A stretch of 64,000 bases of DNA from Lutibacter sp. A64. GTDB taxonomy: Bacteria > Bacteroidota > Bacteroidia > Flavobacteriales > Flavobacteriaceae. Where the stretch lies: the NCBI RefSeq assembly GCF_022429565.1, contig NZ_CP092487.1:584001-648000 (forward strand). Direction: 5' to 3'. Below the pieces are notes generated by a model, which had not been told where the DNA came from, did no database searches, and worked only from the letters and a program-made list of their open reading frames with translations. Numbering within the stretch: the stretch's first letter is position 1; every line of letters starts with the position of its first letter. The translations under genes were made by a program, and so were the position numbers. This document shows, piece by piece, positions 46,785 to 55,879 of this stretch.

Positions 46785-46818
46785 GAAAATCTGATTAAAT
46801 ATGCTTATGTTTGCGTGT

Positions 46819-47619
46819 ATGAAAACACATACATTTGCCATTGCAGGCTGCGGAAAATTGGCCCACATTGTTGTGGATGCCTTATTAAAAGATTTATTAC
46901 CAAACTATAAATTAATTGCTAGTTACTCAAGAACTTATGAGAAAGCTAAAGAGATTTCTAGTAAGATAGATGCTTCAAAAACTGGGTATTCTTGTAAAGC
47001 ATGTAGTAGTTTTAAAGAATTGCTAGCGCTTAAACCAGATTATATTGTTGAAACTGCATCGCCATCAGCATTTAAAGAGTGGGTGTTACCTGCTTTAAAA
47101 AATGGTTCGTCCATTATAACACTGTCTATTGGTGGACTTGCAGATGCAACATTTTATAAAAAAGTAGCGCAAACAGCTTTAGAAAATAATACACGTGTAC
47201 ATTTAGCTTCGGGTGCTATTGGAGGTTTTGATATGTTAAGAACTGTATCTCTAATGGAAGAAAGTGAAGTTACTTTTACTACTAAAAAAGGTCCAAACTC
47301 TTTAAAAAACACTGAAGTGTACGATGCTAGTTTACAAACCGAAACGCGCGAAGTTTTTAAAGGAGATGCTAAAGAAGCAATTGCGCTTTTTCCAACACGA
47401 GTTAATGTATCCGTTGCTGCTGCATTAGCCTCTGTAGGTCCTGAAAATTTAAAGGTTTCTATAAATTCAATTCCAAATTTTATGGGCGATGATCATCGTA
47501 TTGAAATAAAAAGCCAGCAAATTCATGCAGTTGTTGATGTGTATAGCAAAACTGCACAAATTGCTGGTTGGAGTGTAGTAAATACAATGCGAAATATAGT
47601 TTCGCCTATTGTTTTTTAA
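46819..47619 (+). CDS. Aspartate dehydrogenase-family protein (NadX-like)
   Basis: About 266 residues from the ATG at 46819, which places THTFAIAGCGKLAH, the Rossmann GxGxxA/G start, right at the N-terminus; an upstream ATG at 46801 adds six residues and is less likely. The order NAD fold, then ASGAIGGFDMLRT, then KKGPNSLKNTEVYDASL, then FPTRVNVSVAAALASVGP matches L-aspartate dehydrogenase, which makes iminoaspartate, a NAD precursor. Its 3' end overlaps the convergent 2-hydroxyacid dehydrogenase gene by 14 nt. Confidence 0.85.
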   Translation: MKTHTFAIAGCGKLAHIVVDALLKDLLPNYKLIASYSRTYEKAKEISSKIDASKTGYSCKACSSFKELLALKPDYIVETASPSAFKEWVLPALKNGSSIITLSIGGLADATFYKKVAQTALENNTRVHLASGAIGGFDMLRTVSLMEESEVTFTTKKGPNSLKNTEVYDASLQTETREVFKGDAKEAIALFPTRVNVSVAAALASVGPENLKVSINSIPNFMGDDHRIEIKSQQIHAVVDVYSKTAQIAGWSVVNTMRNIVSPIVF

Positions 47620-48517
47620 AATAGTTAGTGATATTTGCCAACACTTTTTCGCTTAAACGTACAAAAGCTTGTTGGGTTCTACCAGTTGAAACTTGTAAAC
47701 AATTTACGTTGGGGTGTTTTAAAATGGATGCATTTCCTAACGCCCCAAGCGTATCACAATAAACAGCGTTATCACCTTTGTACCATTTTTCAAAAGGTGC
47801 AGCATCCCAAGCAGGAGACAAGCCTGTATTGAATAAAATTTTACGATTTCCTAAATGTTCAAATTCTTCCTCATGTAATAAAATTGTATTTTTATTTAAG
47901 CAACATATAATTACTTCATTTTCAGAAAGTAATTGTTTTAAAGGTAAAAAACGATAACCTTTTGCTGTTGCAGCTTCTTTTTCGCTACGAGCAAAATAAC
48001 TGATTTCTGCACCTAAAAAACGCAAAGCATCAGCAATCATACCTCCTGATTTACCAAGTCCAACAATACCAACTTTAAGTCCCGTAATTTCACGAGGAAT
48101 AGTACTCCAAGGTTTTCTTATACTACCATCGGATTTATGACCAATGCCATGTAAGCAGCGTACTAACTCACTTATTACATATTCTACAACACCCTCATCA
48201 CCATAATCTCGTACTCCTTTTACTATAATACCTTTAGAATTGGCATACAAAATATCTACATTGGCGCTTTCAGGTGAATATAAAGAGCAACACATACCAA
48301 TGTATTTTATATTTGGACATTGTTCTAAAATATCGCGACCTAAATTTGATCGGTGACTTAATAAAACACCATCTGCATCTCCAATGCGTTTTACAATTTC
48401 TGCTGCACTAGAAGGTTGATCTTCATGTAAAATAAGTGTTTCTGTAAAAGATTCTAATTTTTTATTTGCCGAAGAAATTAATTCTAATGGCTCTATTCCT
48501 ACAAGTTTTTTAAACAT
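47606..48517 (-). CDS. D-isomer-specific 2-hydroxyacid dehydrogenase family protein
   Basis: 303 residues. The NAD domain carries GLKVGIVGLGKSGGMIADAL (G-x-G-x-x-G) and the catalytic Arg/Glu/His region is diverged (CLNKNTILLHEEEF, LFNTGLSPAWD). Dehydrogenases of this family reduce 2-keto acids to D-2-hydroxy acids. The usual final catalytic His is not obvious, so the substrate and even activity are uncertain. The gene's 3' end overlaps nadX-like by 14 nt. A leader hairpin (AGTTTTCA/TGAAAACT near 48559-48578) lies in its 5' region. Confidence 0.8.
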   Translation of the reverse strand: MFKKLVGIEPLELISSANKKLESFTETLILHEDQPSSAAEIVKRIGDADGVLLSHRSNLGRDILEQCPNIKYIGMCCSLYSPESANVDILYANSKGIIVKGVRDYGDEGVVEYVISELVRCLHGIGHKSDGSIRKPWSTIPREITGLKVGIVGLGKSGGMIADALRFLGAEISYFARSEKEAATAKGYRFLPLKQLLSENEVIICCLNKNTILLHEEEFEHLGNRKILFNTGLSPAWDAAPFEKWYKGDNAVYCDTLGALGNASILKHPNVNCLQVSTGRTQQAFVRLSEKVLANITNYFKKQ

Positions 48518-49174
48518 AGTTTATTTTTTTAATTTTTAAAAATATTATTCCTGCCATAAGTTTTCATGAACTGAAAACTCAGGCAAAATTCATTTTGTAA
48601 CGTATAATTTAGTTGAATTGGTGTTATTTAATAAGAGAAATTTTTAATGTAGATTTTTTTAAAAATAATGTTTTAATTAAAAGTTAAAGGTACTTAATTT
48701 TATAGTCATTTAAAAGTTTAGAAGTTGGTTTTTTGGCAACCGTCATCCCGAACTTGTTTAGCTACGCTGAATCTTCGATTTCAGGATCTCATGAACTTAA
48801 CTAAATGATGATTGGGGTTCTTTAGTGGCAGCTACTGAAACCGTAGGTTCACGAACTCTTTAGTATAAAATAAAAAGGAATAGTGAGTAACTAAATTCAG
48901 CATGACGGTTATATTTTGATTGAGGATTTTAAGCAACAGATTGCCGCAGTTGTGTTTTCATTGCATTACAACACGCCCTCGCAATGACGGGTTTTAAAGA
49001 ACGTCATCCTAAACCTCTCGTCATCCCGAACTTGGTTACTCACTATTCATTATTATTTTATAAAAAAGTGTTCGTGAATCTTCGATTTCGGGATCTTATG
49101 ATTATAGTTAAAATGCTTAAACATTTTTTATTTTATCTTATTTTTCATTTTTTCCATCGATGAAAAAACGAAAC

Positions 49175-49529
49175 AAAAAAATCTAGTCTGATGATAATTT
49201 AATTGAATCTTACGGAAGTTACGCAGTCGACGCCAGACCGCTGCGCTATTTGGCTTACTCTCGTTGCTCCACTTCCTTAGATTGCTACTTAAATTCTCAT
49301 AGGACGTTTTACAATATAATTAGCTTTTGACTTTTATTGTAACAGATGCTGAACTAAATTCAGCATGACGTGTTATAGTATAATCGTTAATCAAAACGTC
49401 ATTGCGAGGGAGGTACAACCGCGGCAATCTCATAATATTTAGTTAGTATGTTAGTTAATAGCAAGTCGTCATCCTGAACTTGATTCAGGATCTCATGAAC
49501 TTAACTAAATGATGATTGGGGTTCTTTAG
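49175..49529 (+). repeat. Long direct repeat, left copy (pair flanking the IS)
   Basis: About 355 nt beginning AAAAAATCTAGTCTGATGAT and ending GATTGGGGTTCTTTAG. It matches 51378-51786 nearly base for base, except that the right copy carries about 66 extra bases after CAGTCGACGCCAGAC and a hairpin stem changed from TCCTGAA to TCCCGAA with compensating changes. Confidence 0.8.
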
Positions 49530-49840
49530 TGGTAGATGCTGAAACGAGTTCAGCATGACGGTTATATATTGATTGAGGTCTTAAGCAACAGATTGCCGCG
49601 GTTGTGTTTTCATTGCATTACAACACGCCCTCGCAATGACGGGTTTTAAAGAACGTCATCCTGAACTTGATTCAGGATCTCATGAACTTAACTAAATGAT
49701 GATTGGGGTTCTTTAGGGGCAGATGCTGAAACGAGTTCAGCATGACGGTTATATATTGATTGAGGTCTTAAGCAACAGATTGCCGCAGTTGTGTTTTCAT
49801 TGCATTACAACACGCCCTCGCAATGACGGAATACACTTTA
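49467..49840 (+). repeat. 187-bp tandem duplication inside the repeat field
   Basis: The unit starting CGTCATCCTGAACTTGATTC at 49467 recurs at 49654, a period of 187. The copies differ at only a few positions (for example GTGGTAG versus GGGGCAG and GCCGCGG versus GCCGCAG) and diverge after CAATGACGG. Confidence 0.8.
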
Positions 49841-49992
49841 CTTCGTCATTGCGGGATGGAACGTGAAGAAAATGTTCACTGAACATTTTTAGTAATCAGG
49901 TCAGCCGGCGCCAGGGAAAAGCGACCGCGGTAATTTCTTGAACTTAACTAAATGATTATTGGTATGATATTCCTACAAAAAAGATTACATTT

Positions 49993-50826
49993 TTAAGCGG
50001 CTCGTTTAGTTTTGATATTTTTTAATATTATTTCCATTTCTAGAGGAGTTAAATAGTCTAAAGACTGATGTATTCTTTTAGTATTATACCAATGAATATA
50101 ACTATCTATTTGACTATATGCCTGGATAAAGGTTTTGAATGATCTTCTGTAAATTAATTCGCATTTAATTGTTTTAAAAAATGATTCAGCTACTGCATTA
50201 TCCCAACAATTACCTTTTCTACTCATACTTTGATTTATCTTTTTATTATGCCTAAAAATAGCAGTCATTTTACCTGACGCATATTGAACCCCTCTATCAG
50301 AATGAAAAATAAAATCATCTGAAATGGGTCTGTTTTTTCTAGCTCTTGCCCAGGCTTTATAAACTGTATTTTCTACAGTCATATCATTGCTTAAAGACCA
50401 TCCAACAATCTTTCTATCAGCTAAATCTATCATAGTAGTTAAATAAATCCATTTGTCTTTACATCGAATGTAGGTAATATCAGAAACCCAAACCTTACCA
50501 AGTTCTTTTATGTTGAAATTCCTATTCAATATATTAGGACTGATGTTATAATTATGATTAGAATTCGTTGTAACTACATATTTTCTTTTAGATTGGCTTC
50601 TAATTCCCATTTGCTGCATAAGTCTTGAAATATACGATGGATGATAATGATATCCCGCTCTAGCTAAGGTTTTAGTGATTTTATAACTACCATATACTTT
50701 ACGATTTGTTTTCCATATTTGATAAATTTTCGCTTTAAGTATTCTTGTTTTAGAGACTCTGATAATACTACTATTTCTTAGCCATTGATAATAAGAATTT
50801 CTACTAATTTTTAAAAGTTTACACAT
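49993..50826 (-). CDS. IS3-family transposase OrfB (DDE domain)
   Basis: 277 residues from an internal ATG, in practice translated as a fusion with OrfA. An HTH_21 region (LARAGYHYHPSYISRLMQQMG) precedes the integrase core. The DDE residues are the Asp of VWVSDITYIRCKDKW, the Asp of FIFHSDRGVQYAS and the Glu of GNCWDNAVAESFFKTIK. The C-terminal YNTKRIHQSLDYLTPLE is typical of the IS3 family. The same frame runs upstream without a stop to the slippery site in orfA. Confidence 0.93.
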   Translation of the reverse strand: MCKLLKISRNSYYQWLRNSSIIRVSKTRILKAKIYQIWKTNRKVYGSYKITKTLARAGYHYHPSYISRLMQQMGIRSQSKRKYVVTTNSNHNYNISPNILNRNFNIKELGKVWVSDITYIRCKDKWIYLTTMIDLADRKIVGWSLSNDMTVENTVYKAWARARKNRPISDDFIFHSDRGVQYASGKMTAIFRHNKKINQSMSRKGNCWDNAVAESFFKTIKCELIYRRSFKTFIQAYSQIDSYIHWYNTKRIHQSLDYLTPLEMEIILKNIKTKRAA

Positions 50827-50873
50827 CTTCTCAACAGGATAGTTGGTACTGTGTTTATTTATAAACCTGTACT

Positions 50874-51167
50874 TTACCTGTCGTTCTTGGAGAAGATGCT
50901 CACCGCCTTTTTTAAGATATCCCTCTCCATCTCAGCATCTCTAAGACGCCTTTTCAATTCTCGAATCTCTTTTTCTTCTGGTGTTAAGCTCGGAGTTCCT
51001 GAACCTGTAAAAGATTCTCGGTTTGATAAATAGGATCTTTTCCAACTGCGTATACTTGCAGAATGGACACCATATTCTTTCCCCAAATCTTCTGCACTCT
51101 GACCTGAGAGCATTAATTCTACTAACATAATCTTAAATTCCTTGTCGTACCTTTTTGTTTTACTCAT
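50874..51167 (-). CDS. IS3-family transposase OrfA (helix-turn-helix)
   Basis: 97 residues. An HTH of the HTH_Tnp_1 type (KRYDKEFKIMLVELMLSGQS, then AEDLGKEYGVHSASIRSWKR) binds the element ends. A leucine-zipper-like coiled coil (EEKEIRELKRRLRDAEMERDILKKA) follows. Near its end the codons TTA AAA AAG form the heptamer A-AAA-AAG (minus strand of 50907-50913); a -1 shift there enters the orfB frame and yields the full OrfAB transposase. Confidence 0.92.
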   Translation of the reverse strand: MSKTKRYDKEFKIMLVELMLSGQSAEDLGKEYGVHSASIRSWKRSYLSNRESFTGSGTPSLTPEEKEIRELKRRLRDAEMERDILKKAVSIFSKNDR

Positions 51168-51206
51168 AATTCAAATATATTAATTTATGAGCCGTTTTAA
51201 CTGTAA

Positions 51207-52160
51207 CTATAAATGTAGGTATTCCAGTATTTCATTTCACTTGTTCATTTTTACTCATTCCTTAATTATTTGTTATTGTATTCGTGATGTACTACGCAGT
51301 TCCATTGATGAAAAACGAAATCGACGATAGGAGATTCACGAACTCCAAATAAATAATAAGGCAGGCGTGAGCTAACCAAAAAATCTAGTCTGATGATAAT
51401 TTAATTGAATCTTACGGAAGTTACGCAGTCGACGCCAGACTCCGGGCGCCAGCTGGCCCATTCTCTAAAAATGTTTACTAAACATTTTTTTAACGCTCTG
51501 TCCTCTTTGGCTTACTCTCGTTGCTCCACTTCCTTAGATTGCTACTTAAATTCTCATAGGACGTTTTACAATATAATTAGCTTTTGACTTTTATTGTAAC
51601 AGATGCTGAACTAAATTCAGCATGACGTGTTATAGTATAATCGTTAATCAAAACGTCATTGCGAGGAAGGTACGACCGCGGCAATCTCTTAATATTTAGT
51701 TAGTATGTTAGTTAATAGCAAGTCGTCATCCCGAACTTGGTTCGGGATCTCATGAACTTAACTAAATGATGATTGGGGTTCTTTAGAAACAGATGCTGAA
51801 ACCGTAGGTTCACGAACTCTTTAGTATAAAATAAAAAGGAATAGTGAGTAACTAAATTCAGCATGACGGGGTTATTTTGATTGAGGTCTTAAGCAACAGA
51901 TTGCAGCAGTTGTGTTTTCATTGCATTACAACACGCCCTCGCAATGACGGAATACACTTTACTTCGTCATTGCGAGGGAGGTACGACCGCGGCAATCTTT
52001 TGAACTTAACTAAATGATGATTGAGGTTTCTAGATACAGATTGCCGCAGTTGTGTTTTCATTGCATTACAACACGCCCTCGCAATGACGGGTTTTAAAGT
52101 AACGTCATCCCGAACTTAGCTAAATGATGCTTGAGTTTTTTAAGTAACAGATATCTTGAT
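51207..52160. repeat. Repeat field right of the IS element
   Basis: No gene. After about 90 AT-rich bases come the right copy of the long direct repeat (51378-51786), a 'GCTGAAACCG...TTCAGCATGACGG' unit, two 'CAGATTGC(A/C)GCAGTTGTG...CTCGCAATGACGG' units (about 51896-51950 and 52039-52090) and 'GTCATTGCGAGGGAGG...GCGGCAATCT' at 51967. Short ORFs inside are repeat artefacts. Confidence 0.85.
51378..51786 (+). repeat. Long direct repeat, right copy
   Basis: About 409 nt matching 49175-49529 with one internal insertion of about 66 nt containing ATGTTTACTAAACAT, itself a small palindrome. The two copies lie about 2.2 kb apart in the same orientation on either side of the IS. Confidence 0.8.
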
Positions 52161-52238
52161 TGCTATGCTAGGAGTAATAACAAGTTAGATTAAAATTGAT
52201 TATTAAAAGTTGTTTAAAAAGGAGTATTTTTTTTTAGT

Positions 52239-52246
52239 TATCTTTG
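52239..52246 (+). promoter_or_regulatory. -7 box for the secreted-protein gene, deciding its start
   Basis: TATCTTTG matches TAnnTTTG. A TTG at 52244 that would open a longer frame is the end of this box, so the ATG at 52271 is the start. Confidence 0.65.
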
Positions 52247-52270
52247 TTAAAAGCTAAACAAAACAATATA

Positions 52271-52840
52271 ATGAGATTAAAACGTGTCGTATTTTTAATA
52301 ATTATACTTTCTTTTTTACAAAGTACTGGTCAAGAAATTGAACCAGCTATTGCTTTTTGGAATACATTAAAATCGCATTGTGGTAATGCATATGAAGGAA
52401 CTCTTATAAGTCCAGAAAAAGATGAGAATTTTGGAGGGAAAAGATTGGTAATGCACGTAAAGTCTTGTACAGAAAATAAAATAAAAATCCCTTTTTATGT
52501 AGGAGAAAATAAATCCAGAACTTGGATTTTAACTATAAATGATGGTGTTATTACCTTAAAACACGATCATCGTCATAAAGATGGAACTATGGAAACAGTT
52601 AATTTTTATGGAGGTACTTCAACAAATAAAGGAAAAGCAGACATTCAATTTTTTCCAGCAGATGCGCATACGCAAGCACAGCTACCTGAAGCAGCAACTA
52701 ATATCTGGTGGATTACCTTAAACGATAAAACTTTTACGTATAATTTACGTCGTTTAGGAACAGATCGTGTTTTTAAAATTGCTATGGACCTTACAAAACC
52801 TATTGAAACCCCAGAAGCACCTTGGGGCTGGAAGGATTAA
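52271..52840 (+). CDS. Secreted hypothetical protein, beta-rich
   Basis: 189 residues from the ATG at 52271. A signal peptide (KRVVFLIIILSFLQSTGQ) precedes a domain with IEPAIAFWNTLKSHCGNAYEG, KRLVMHVKSCTENKIKIPF, LKHDHRHKDGTMETVNFYGG and a C-terminal APWGWKD. Two cysteines could form a disulfide; the HDHRHKDG stretch is His-rich. I have seen similar conserved secreted proteins of unknown function but cannot name a family. Transcribed from its own promoter; the kinase gene follows 60 nt later. Confidence 0.75.
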   Translation: MRLKRVVFLIIILSFLQSTGQEIEPAIAFWNTLKSHCGNAYEGTLISPEKDENFGGKRLVMHVKSCTENKIKIPFYVGENKSRTWILTINDGVITLKHDHRHKDGTMETVNFYGGTSTNKGKADIQFFPADAHTQAQLPEAATNIWWITLNDKTFTYNLRRLGTDRVFKIAMDLTKPIETPEAPWGWKD

Positions 52841-52900
52841 ATACTGTAAAGTATGATATTTATTATGTGTTAAATCATCCATTTATTTTAAATTCGAAAA

Positions 52901-54857
52901 ATGATCCAATGCAAATTTAGACCCCATTTTTTTGTTATTATTAGCTGTTTAGTACTCGCTTCTTGTACTTCAAAAGAAGCATTAAAACCCTCAGAAAATA
53001 GTACACAAGATTCTATTCATATTTTTATGCAAGACATTAGAAATAATGATTTAGATTTTAAAACTAGGTTAAGTATAGCCAATAAAGCTTTTCAAAAATT
53101 AAAAAATAAAGAAGAAGATGGTAAAGATGCTCGTATTGAAGAAATTCTAGCCTATAAAATATATTTTTTTGATAATTTAAAACAGCTAGATAGTGTATTT
53201 AGTATAAATAAAACATTATTGCAATTAAATATAGAAAATAAAGATTCTTTAGCTATTGCAAGTAATTATTATAGATTGGCTTATTATTATTTTCAAACTG
53301 ATAAAAAAGATAGTGCATTTATTGCGTATAAATTATCCAGTGACATTTATTTAAAATTGGGGGATAGTCTAAAAATTGGTGAGAATTTAATGCAAATGGC
53401 CATTATACAATCAGATCTTGGTGATTTTATCGGTAGTGATAAGACCGCAATACAAGCATTAAAATACCTTGATGATACGAATTTAGTTTATAAATCTGCT
53501 ATTTATAATTGCATTGGAATTTCAGCAAAAAATCGAAAAAACTATAAAGAGGCAATCTATTGGTATAAAAAAGCTATTGAGAATTCCACTATAAGTAGTT
53601 TTAAAGCGGTAAGAAAGAGTAATTTAGCGGTTACATATCGGGTTTTAAAAGAATATGATAAGTCAATTGCTATATTTGAGGAGTTGCTAAAAGATGGTGA
53701 CTTAGACAACGATACCAAAGCTAAATCTAGAGTTTTAGACAATCTTGCTTATACCAAATGGTTAGCTAATGAAAACGAAAATGTTATTGATGATTTACTT
53801 GCTGTTTTAAATACCCGTTTGGCAGAAAAAGATCTATTTGGACTTATTGCAAGTTATGATCATCTTACAGATTATTATACAAATAAAAATCCCGATATAG
53901 CACTTAGTTATGCAAATAAAATGTACAAGCAAGCGGTTATTTTAAATAGCGCTAGAGATAAGTTAAGTGCTATGCAAAAACTTATAGACTTAGAAACTTC
54001 TACTAGCAAGGCGAAAGAATATTATAATAACTATATTAAGTTGAGCGATAGTATAGTTGATGCGGAAAGGGCTATTTTAAATAAATTTGAAAAATTAAAA
54101 TACGATAGCGAGAAAAACCGTGAAGACAATTTACAATTAAAAATTTTAATTTCAAAAAGGGAGTTAGAATTAGAAAAAGAAAAAACCAGAAATATAATTG
54201 GAGCAACTTTAAGTGGTTCAGTAGTTTTTGGCTTATTAGTATTTTTATATTATCGTAAACAAAAATACCTGCAAGAAAAAAGGACAGAAGTATATAAAAC
54301 CGAAACACGTATTGCTAAAAAAATACATGATGAAGTAGCAAATAACTTGGTCAATATTATGAATAAAGTGCAATATACAGAAGAACCAAAAGAGTTACTT
54401 TTAGATGATTTAGAGAAAGTTTACTTACTTACAAGAGATATTTCACACCAAAATAATACTGTAGAAACAGGAGAGGAGTTTGAAAATTCTTTAAAAAAAC
54501 TTACTTACAAGTTTTAATACAAATACTACAATTGTTATTCTTAAAGATATTCATAAAGTAGCATTAAATTTATTAAAGGAAGATAAGCAAATAGAAATTT
54601 ATAGAGTATTACAAGAGCTTATGGTTAATATGCAAAAGCATAGTAAAGCAACATTGGTTGCCATTGCTTTTAAAAAAAATATGAATGAATACATTATAAA
54701 TTATTCAGATAACGGAAAAGGAGTTGATTTAACAGGCCTAAAATTGCGTAATGGACTTAAAAATGTGGAAACCCGTATAAAATCTATTCAGGGAATTATT
54801 AATTTTGAATCATCTTTAAATAAAGGTTTTAAAGTCTTTATAAGTTTTAAAAAATAA
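52901..54857 (+). pseudogene. TPR sensor histidine kinase interrupted by a +1 frameshift at an A7 tract
   Basis: The first frame (52901-54517) gives a lipobox (LVLASC), about six TPR-like helix pairs (about 60-420), a membrane segment (about 430-450, IIGATLSGSVVFGLLVFLYY) and a dimerisation helix with the phospho-acceptor His in IAKKIHDEVANNLVNIM, then runs into a stop. From 54501 the +1 frame continues without a break (LLTSFNTNTTIVILKDIHK) into the ATPase domain: N-box QELMVNMQKHSKA, G1 DNGKGVD, G2 NGLKN, ending at 54857. The shift lies in AAAAAAA at 54493-54499. Restored, the kinase is about 652 residues. The response regulator starts 5 nt later. Confidence 0.85.
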
Positions 54858-54862
54858 AAGCT

Positions 54863-55531
54863 ATGTTTCAAAAAGTATTAATTGCAGAAGATATGGACTT
54901 TATTAATAGTGGAATAAAGTCGCAATTGGCAGAATTAAATATTGCTCAAATTGAGTATGTGCAATATTGTGATGAAGCCTTACTTAAATTAAAAAGTGCT
55001 AAATTAAATAATGCCCCTTTTGATTTATTAATAAGTGATTTGTCATTCGAAGAGGATTATGTTGAGCAAAAAATAAAATCTGGAGATGAATTAATAAAAA
55101 AAGTAAGAGAAGAATTTTCGTTATTAAAAATAGTGGTATTTTCTGTTGAAGATAAAGAGTATAGAGTACAAAAGCTGTTTAATGAATATAAAATCAATGC
55201 TTATGTATGGAAAAGTAGGGAAGGATTAAGAGAGCTTAAAAAGGCGCTACTACAACTATTTAATTCAGACAAAATTTACATTTCTCCGCATATTTCCGGA
55301 GCAGTATCAAAACAAAAAACAATTGAAATATCAGAATATGATATTTTTTTAATAGAATGCCTTTCTAAAGGTTACCAACAAGAAGAAATTAGTACTATTT
55401 TAAAAGATAAAAATTGGTCGCCTACAAGTGTAAGTTCTATTGAAAAAAGATTGAAAATTCTAAGAGAACATTTTAATGCTAGCAACCCTACACATTTAGT
55501 TGCAATAGCTAAAGATTTAGGATTGATTTAA
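54863..55531 (+). CDS. Response regulator with C-terminal LuxR-type HTH region
   Basis: 222 residues. The receiver domain (about 1-125) has the acidic pocket VLIAEDMDF and the phospho-acceptor Asp59 in LLISDLSFEED, with Ser in VVFSVED and Lys in AYVWKSREG. The C-terminal region (about 150-222) is a diverged HTH: IECLSKGYQQEEISTILKDK and SVSSIEKRLKILREHF. It is the partner of the frameshifted TPR kinase, 5 nt downstream. TACGGAAATCCGTA palindromes just after its stop and before upxY are candidate binding sites. Confidence 0.88.
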   Translation: MFQKVLIAEDMDFINSGIKSQLAELNIAQIEYVQYCDEALLKLKSAKLNNAPFDLLISDLSFEEDYVEQKIKSGDELIKKVREEFSLLKIVVFSVEDKEYRVQKLFNEYKINAYVWKSREGLRELKKALLQLFNSDKIYISPHISGAVSKQKTIEISEYDIFLIECLSKGYQQEEISTILKDKNWSPTSVSSIEKRLKILREHFNASNPTHLVAIAKDLGLI

Positions 55532-55556
55532 AAAGTTTCATTAAATTTAAGATGCT

Positions 55557-55570
55557 TACGGAAATCCGTA
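55557..55570. promoter_or_regulatory. Palindrome TACGGAAATCCGTA, first copy
   Basis: A perfect 6+6 inverted repeat with an AA spacer, 26 nt after the response-regulator stop. The same palindrome, extended by one base each side, is at 56062-56077. Confidence 0.5.
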
Positions 55571-55644
55571 CATTTATTATGGACTTTCAATTTAAATTTG
55601 TACAAGATTAAAGGAAGATTGTAAATTGAAAAAAGATTTAATAA

Positions 55645-55680
55645 ACAAAGCCTTACAAATTTATGTAAGGCTTTGTTTTA
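55645..55680 (+). terminator. Terminator of the two-component operon
   Basis: ACAAAGCCTTACA (55645-55657) pairs with TGTAAGGCTTTGT (55664-55676) around a 6-nt loop, followed by TTTATTT. Confidence 0.88.
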
Positions 55681-55795
55681 TTTAGGCATATTTTAAAGAA
55701 TATATAAATATTAAAGAACAAGAGTTTTTAAAATTAAGTGTAGCGTTTTATATTTATAATTCGTATAGATGGTAATCAGTTTGTAAATAAACGGT

Positions 55796-55873
55796 TAGAT
55801 TTGTATAATAAAATATATTTTTAATAAAATAAATGGGTTAAGCCATAAAGTTTTGTGAAATTTATTATATTTG
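55796..55873 (+). promoter_or_regulatory. Two tandem -7 boxes upstream of the polysaccharide cluster
   Basis: TAGATTTG (55796-55803) and TATATTTG (55866-55873) both match TAnnTTTG. Either would give upxY an untranslated leader of about 345-420 nt. No clear -33 element is visible at normal spacing. Confidence 0.5.
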
Positions 55874-55879
55874 TAATTG

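Larger units (their letters stand above)
48728..49984. repeat. Repeat field left of the IS element
   Basis: No gene. The stretch 48518-48727 is AT-rich 5' region of the dehydrogenase gene. From 48740 the DNA is a mosaic of hairpin units: 'GTCATCC(C/T)GAACTTG...', 'GCTGAAACGAGTTCAGC', 'CAGATTGCCGC(A/G)GTTGTG' ending 'CTCGCAATGACGG', 'GTCATTGCGAGGGAGG' with 'GCGGCAATCT', and the longer 'CTAGTCTGATGATAA...CTCATAGGACG' unit (49183-49310). A 187-bp stretch is tandemly duplicated at 49467-49840. Confidence 0.85.
49985..51206 (-). mobile_element. IS3-family insertion sequence, apparently intact
   Basis: About 1.2 kb with orfA and orfB on the minus strand. The ends are imperfect inverted repeats: TTACATTTTTAAGCGGCTC at the left (49985-50003) and TTACAGTTAAAACGGCTC as the reverse complement of the right (51189-51206). 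No clear target duplication was found; outer bases CCTACA also match on both sides, so the boundary could lie about 11-13 bp further out. It is inserted in the dispersed-repeat field, where it does no coding damage. Confidence 0.8.

Noticed and set aside
47606..47619. 14-nt overlap of convergent stops treated as a frameshift or fusion
   Set aside because: Both genes end in complete domains; a short 3' overlap is ordinary.
49965..49984. Extending the IS left end out to TGATATTCCTACA
   Set aside because: Nearly the same string (ATGATATTCCTATAAAAAAG) occurs at 30531 with no IS, so it may belong to the dispersed repeats. The CCTACA match on both sides keeps the point open.
51405..51587. 60-codon ORF in the repeat field
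   Set aside because: It lies wholly in the long direct repeat, and part of it is interrupted by an indel in the other copy; no coding signal.
48728..52160. CRISPR array
   Set aside because: Repeats are hairpins of mixed types at irregular spacing, with no constant repeat-spacer rhythm and no cas genes.
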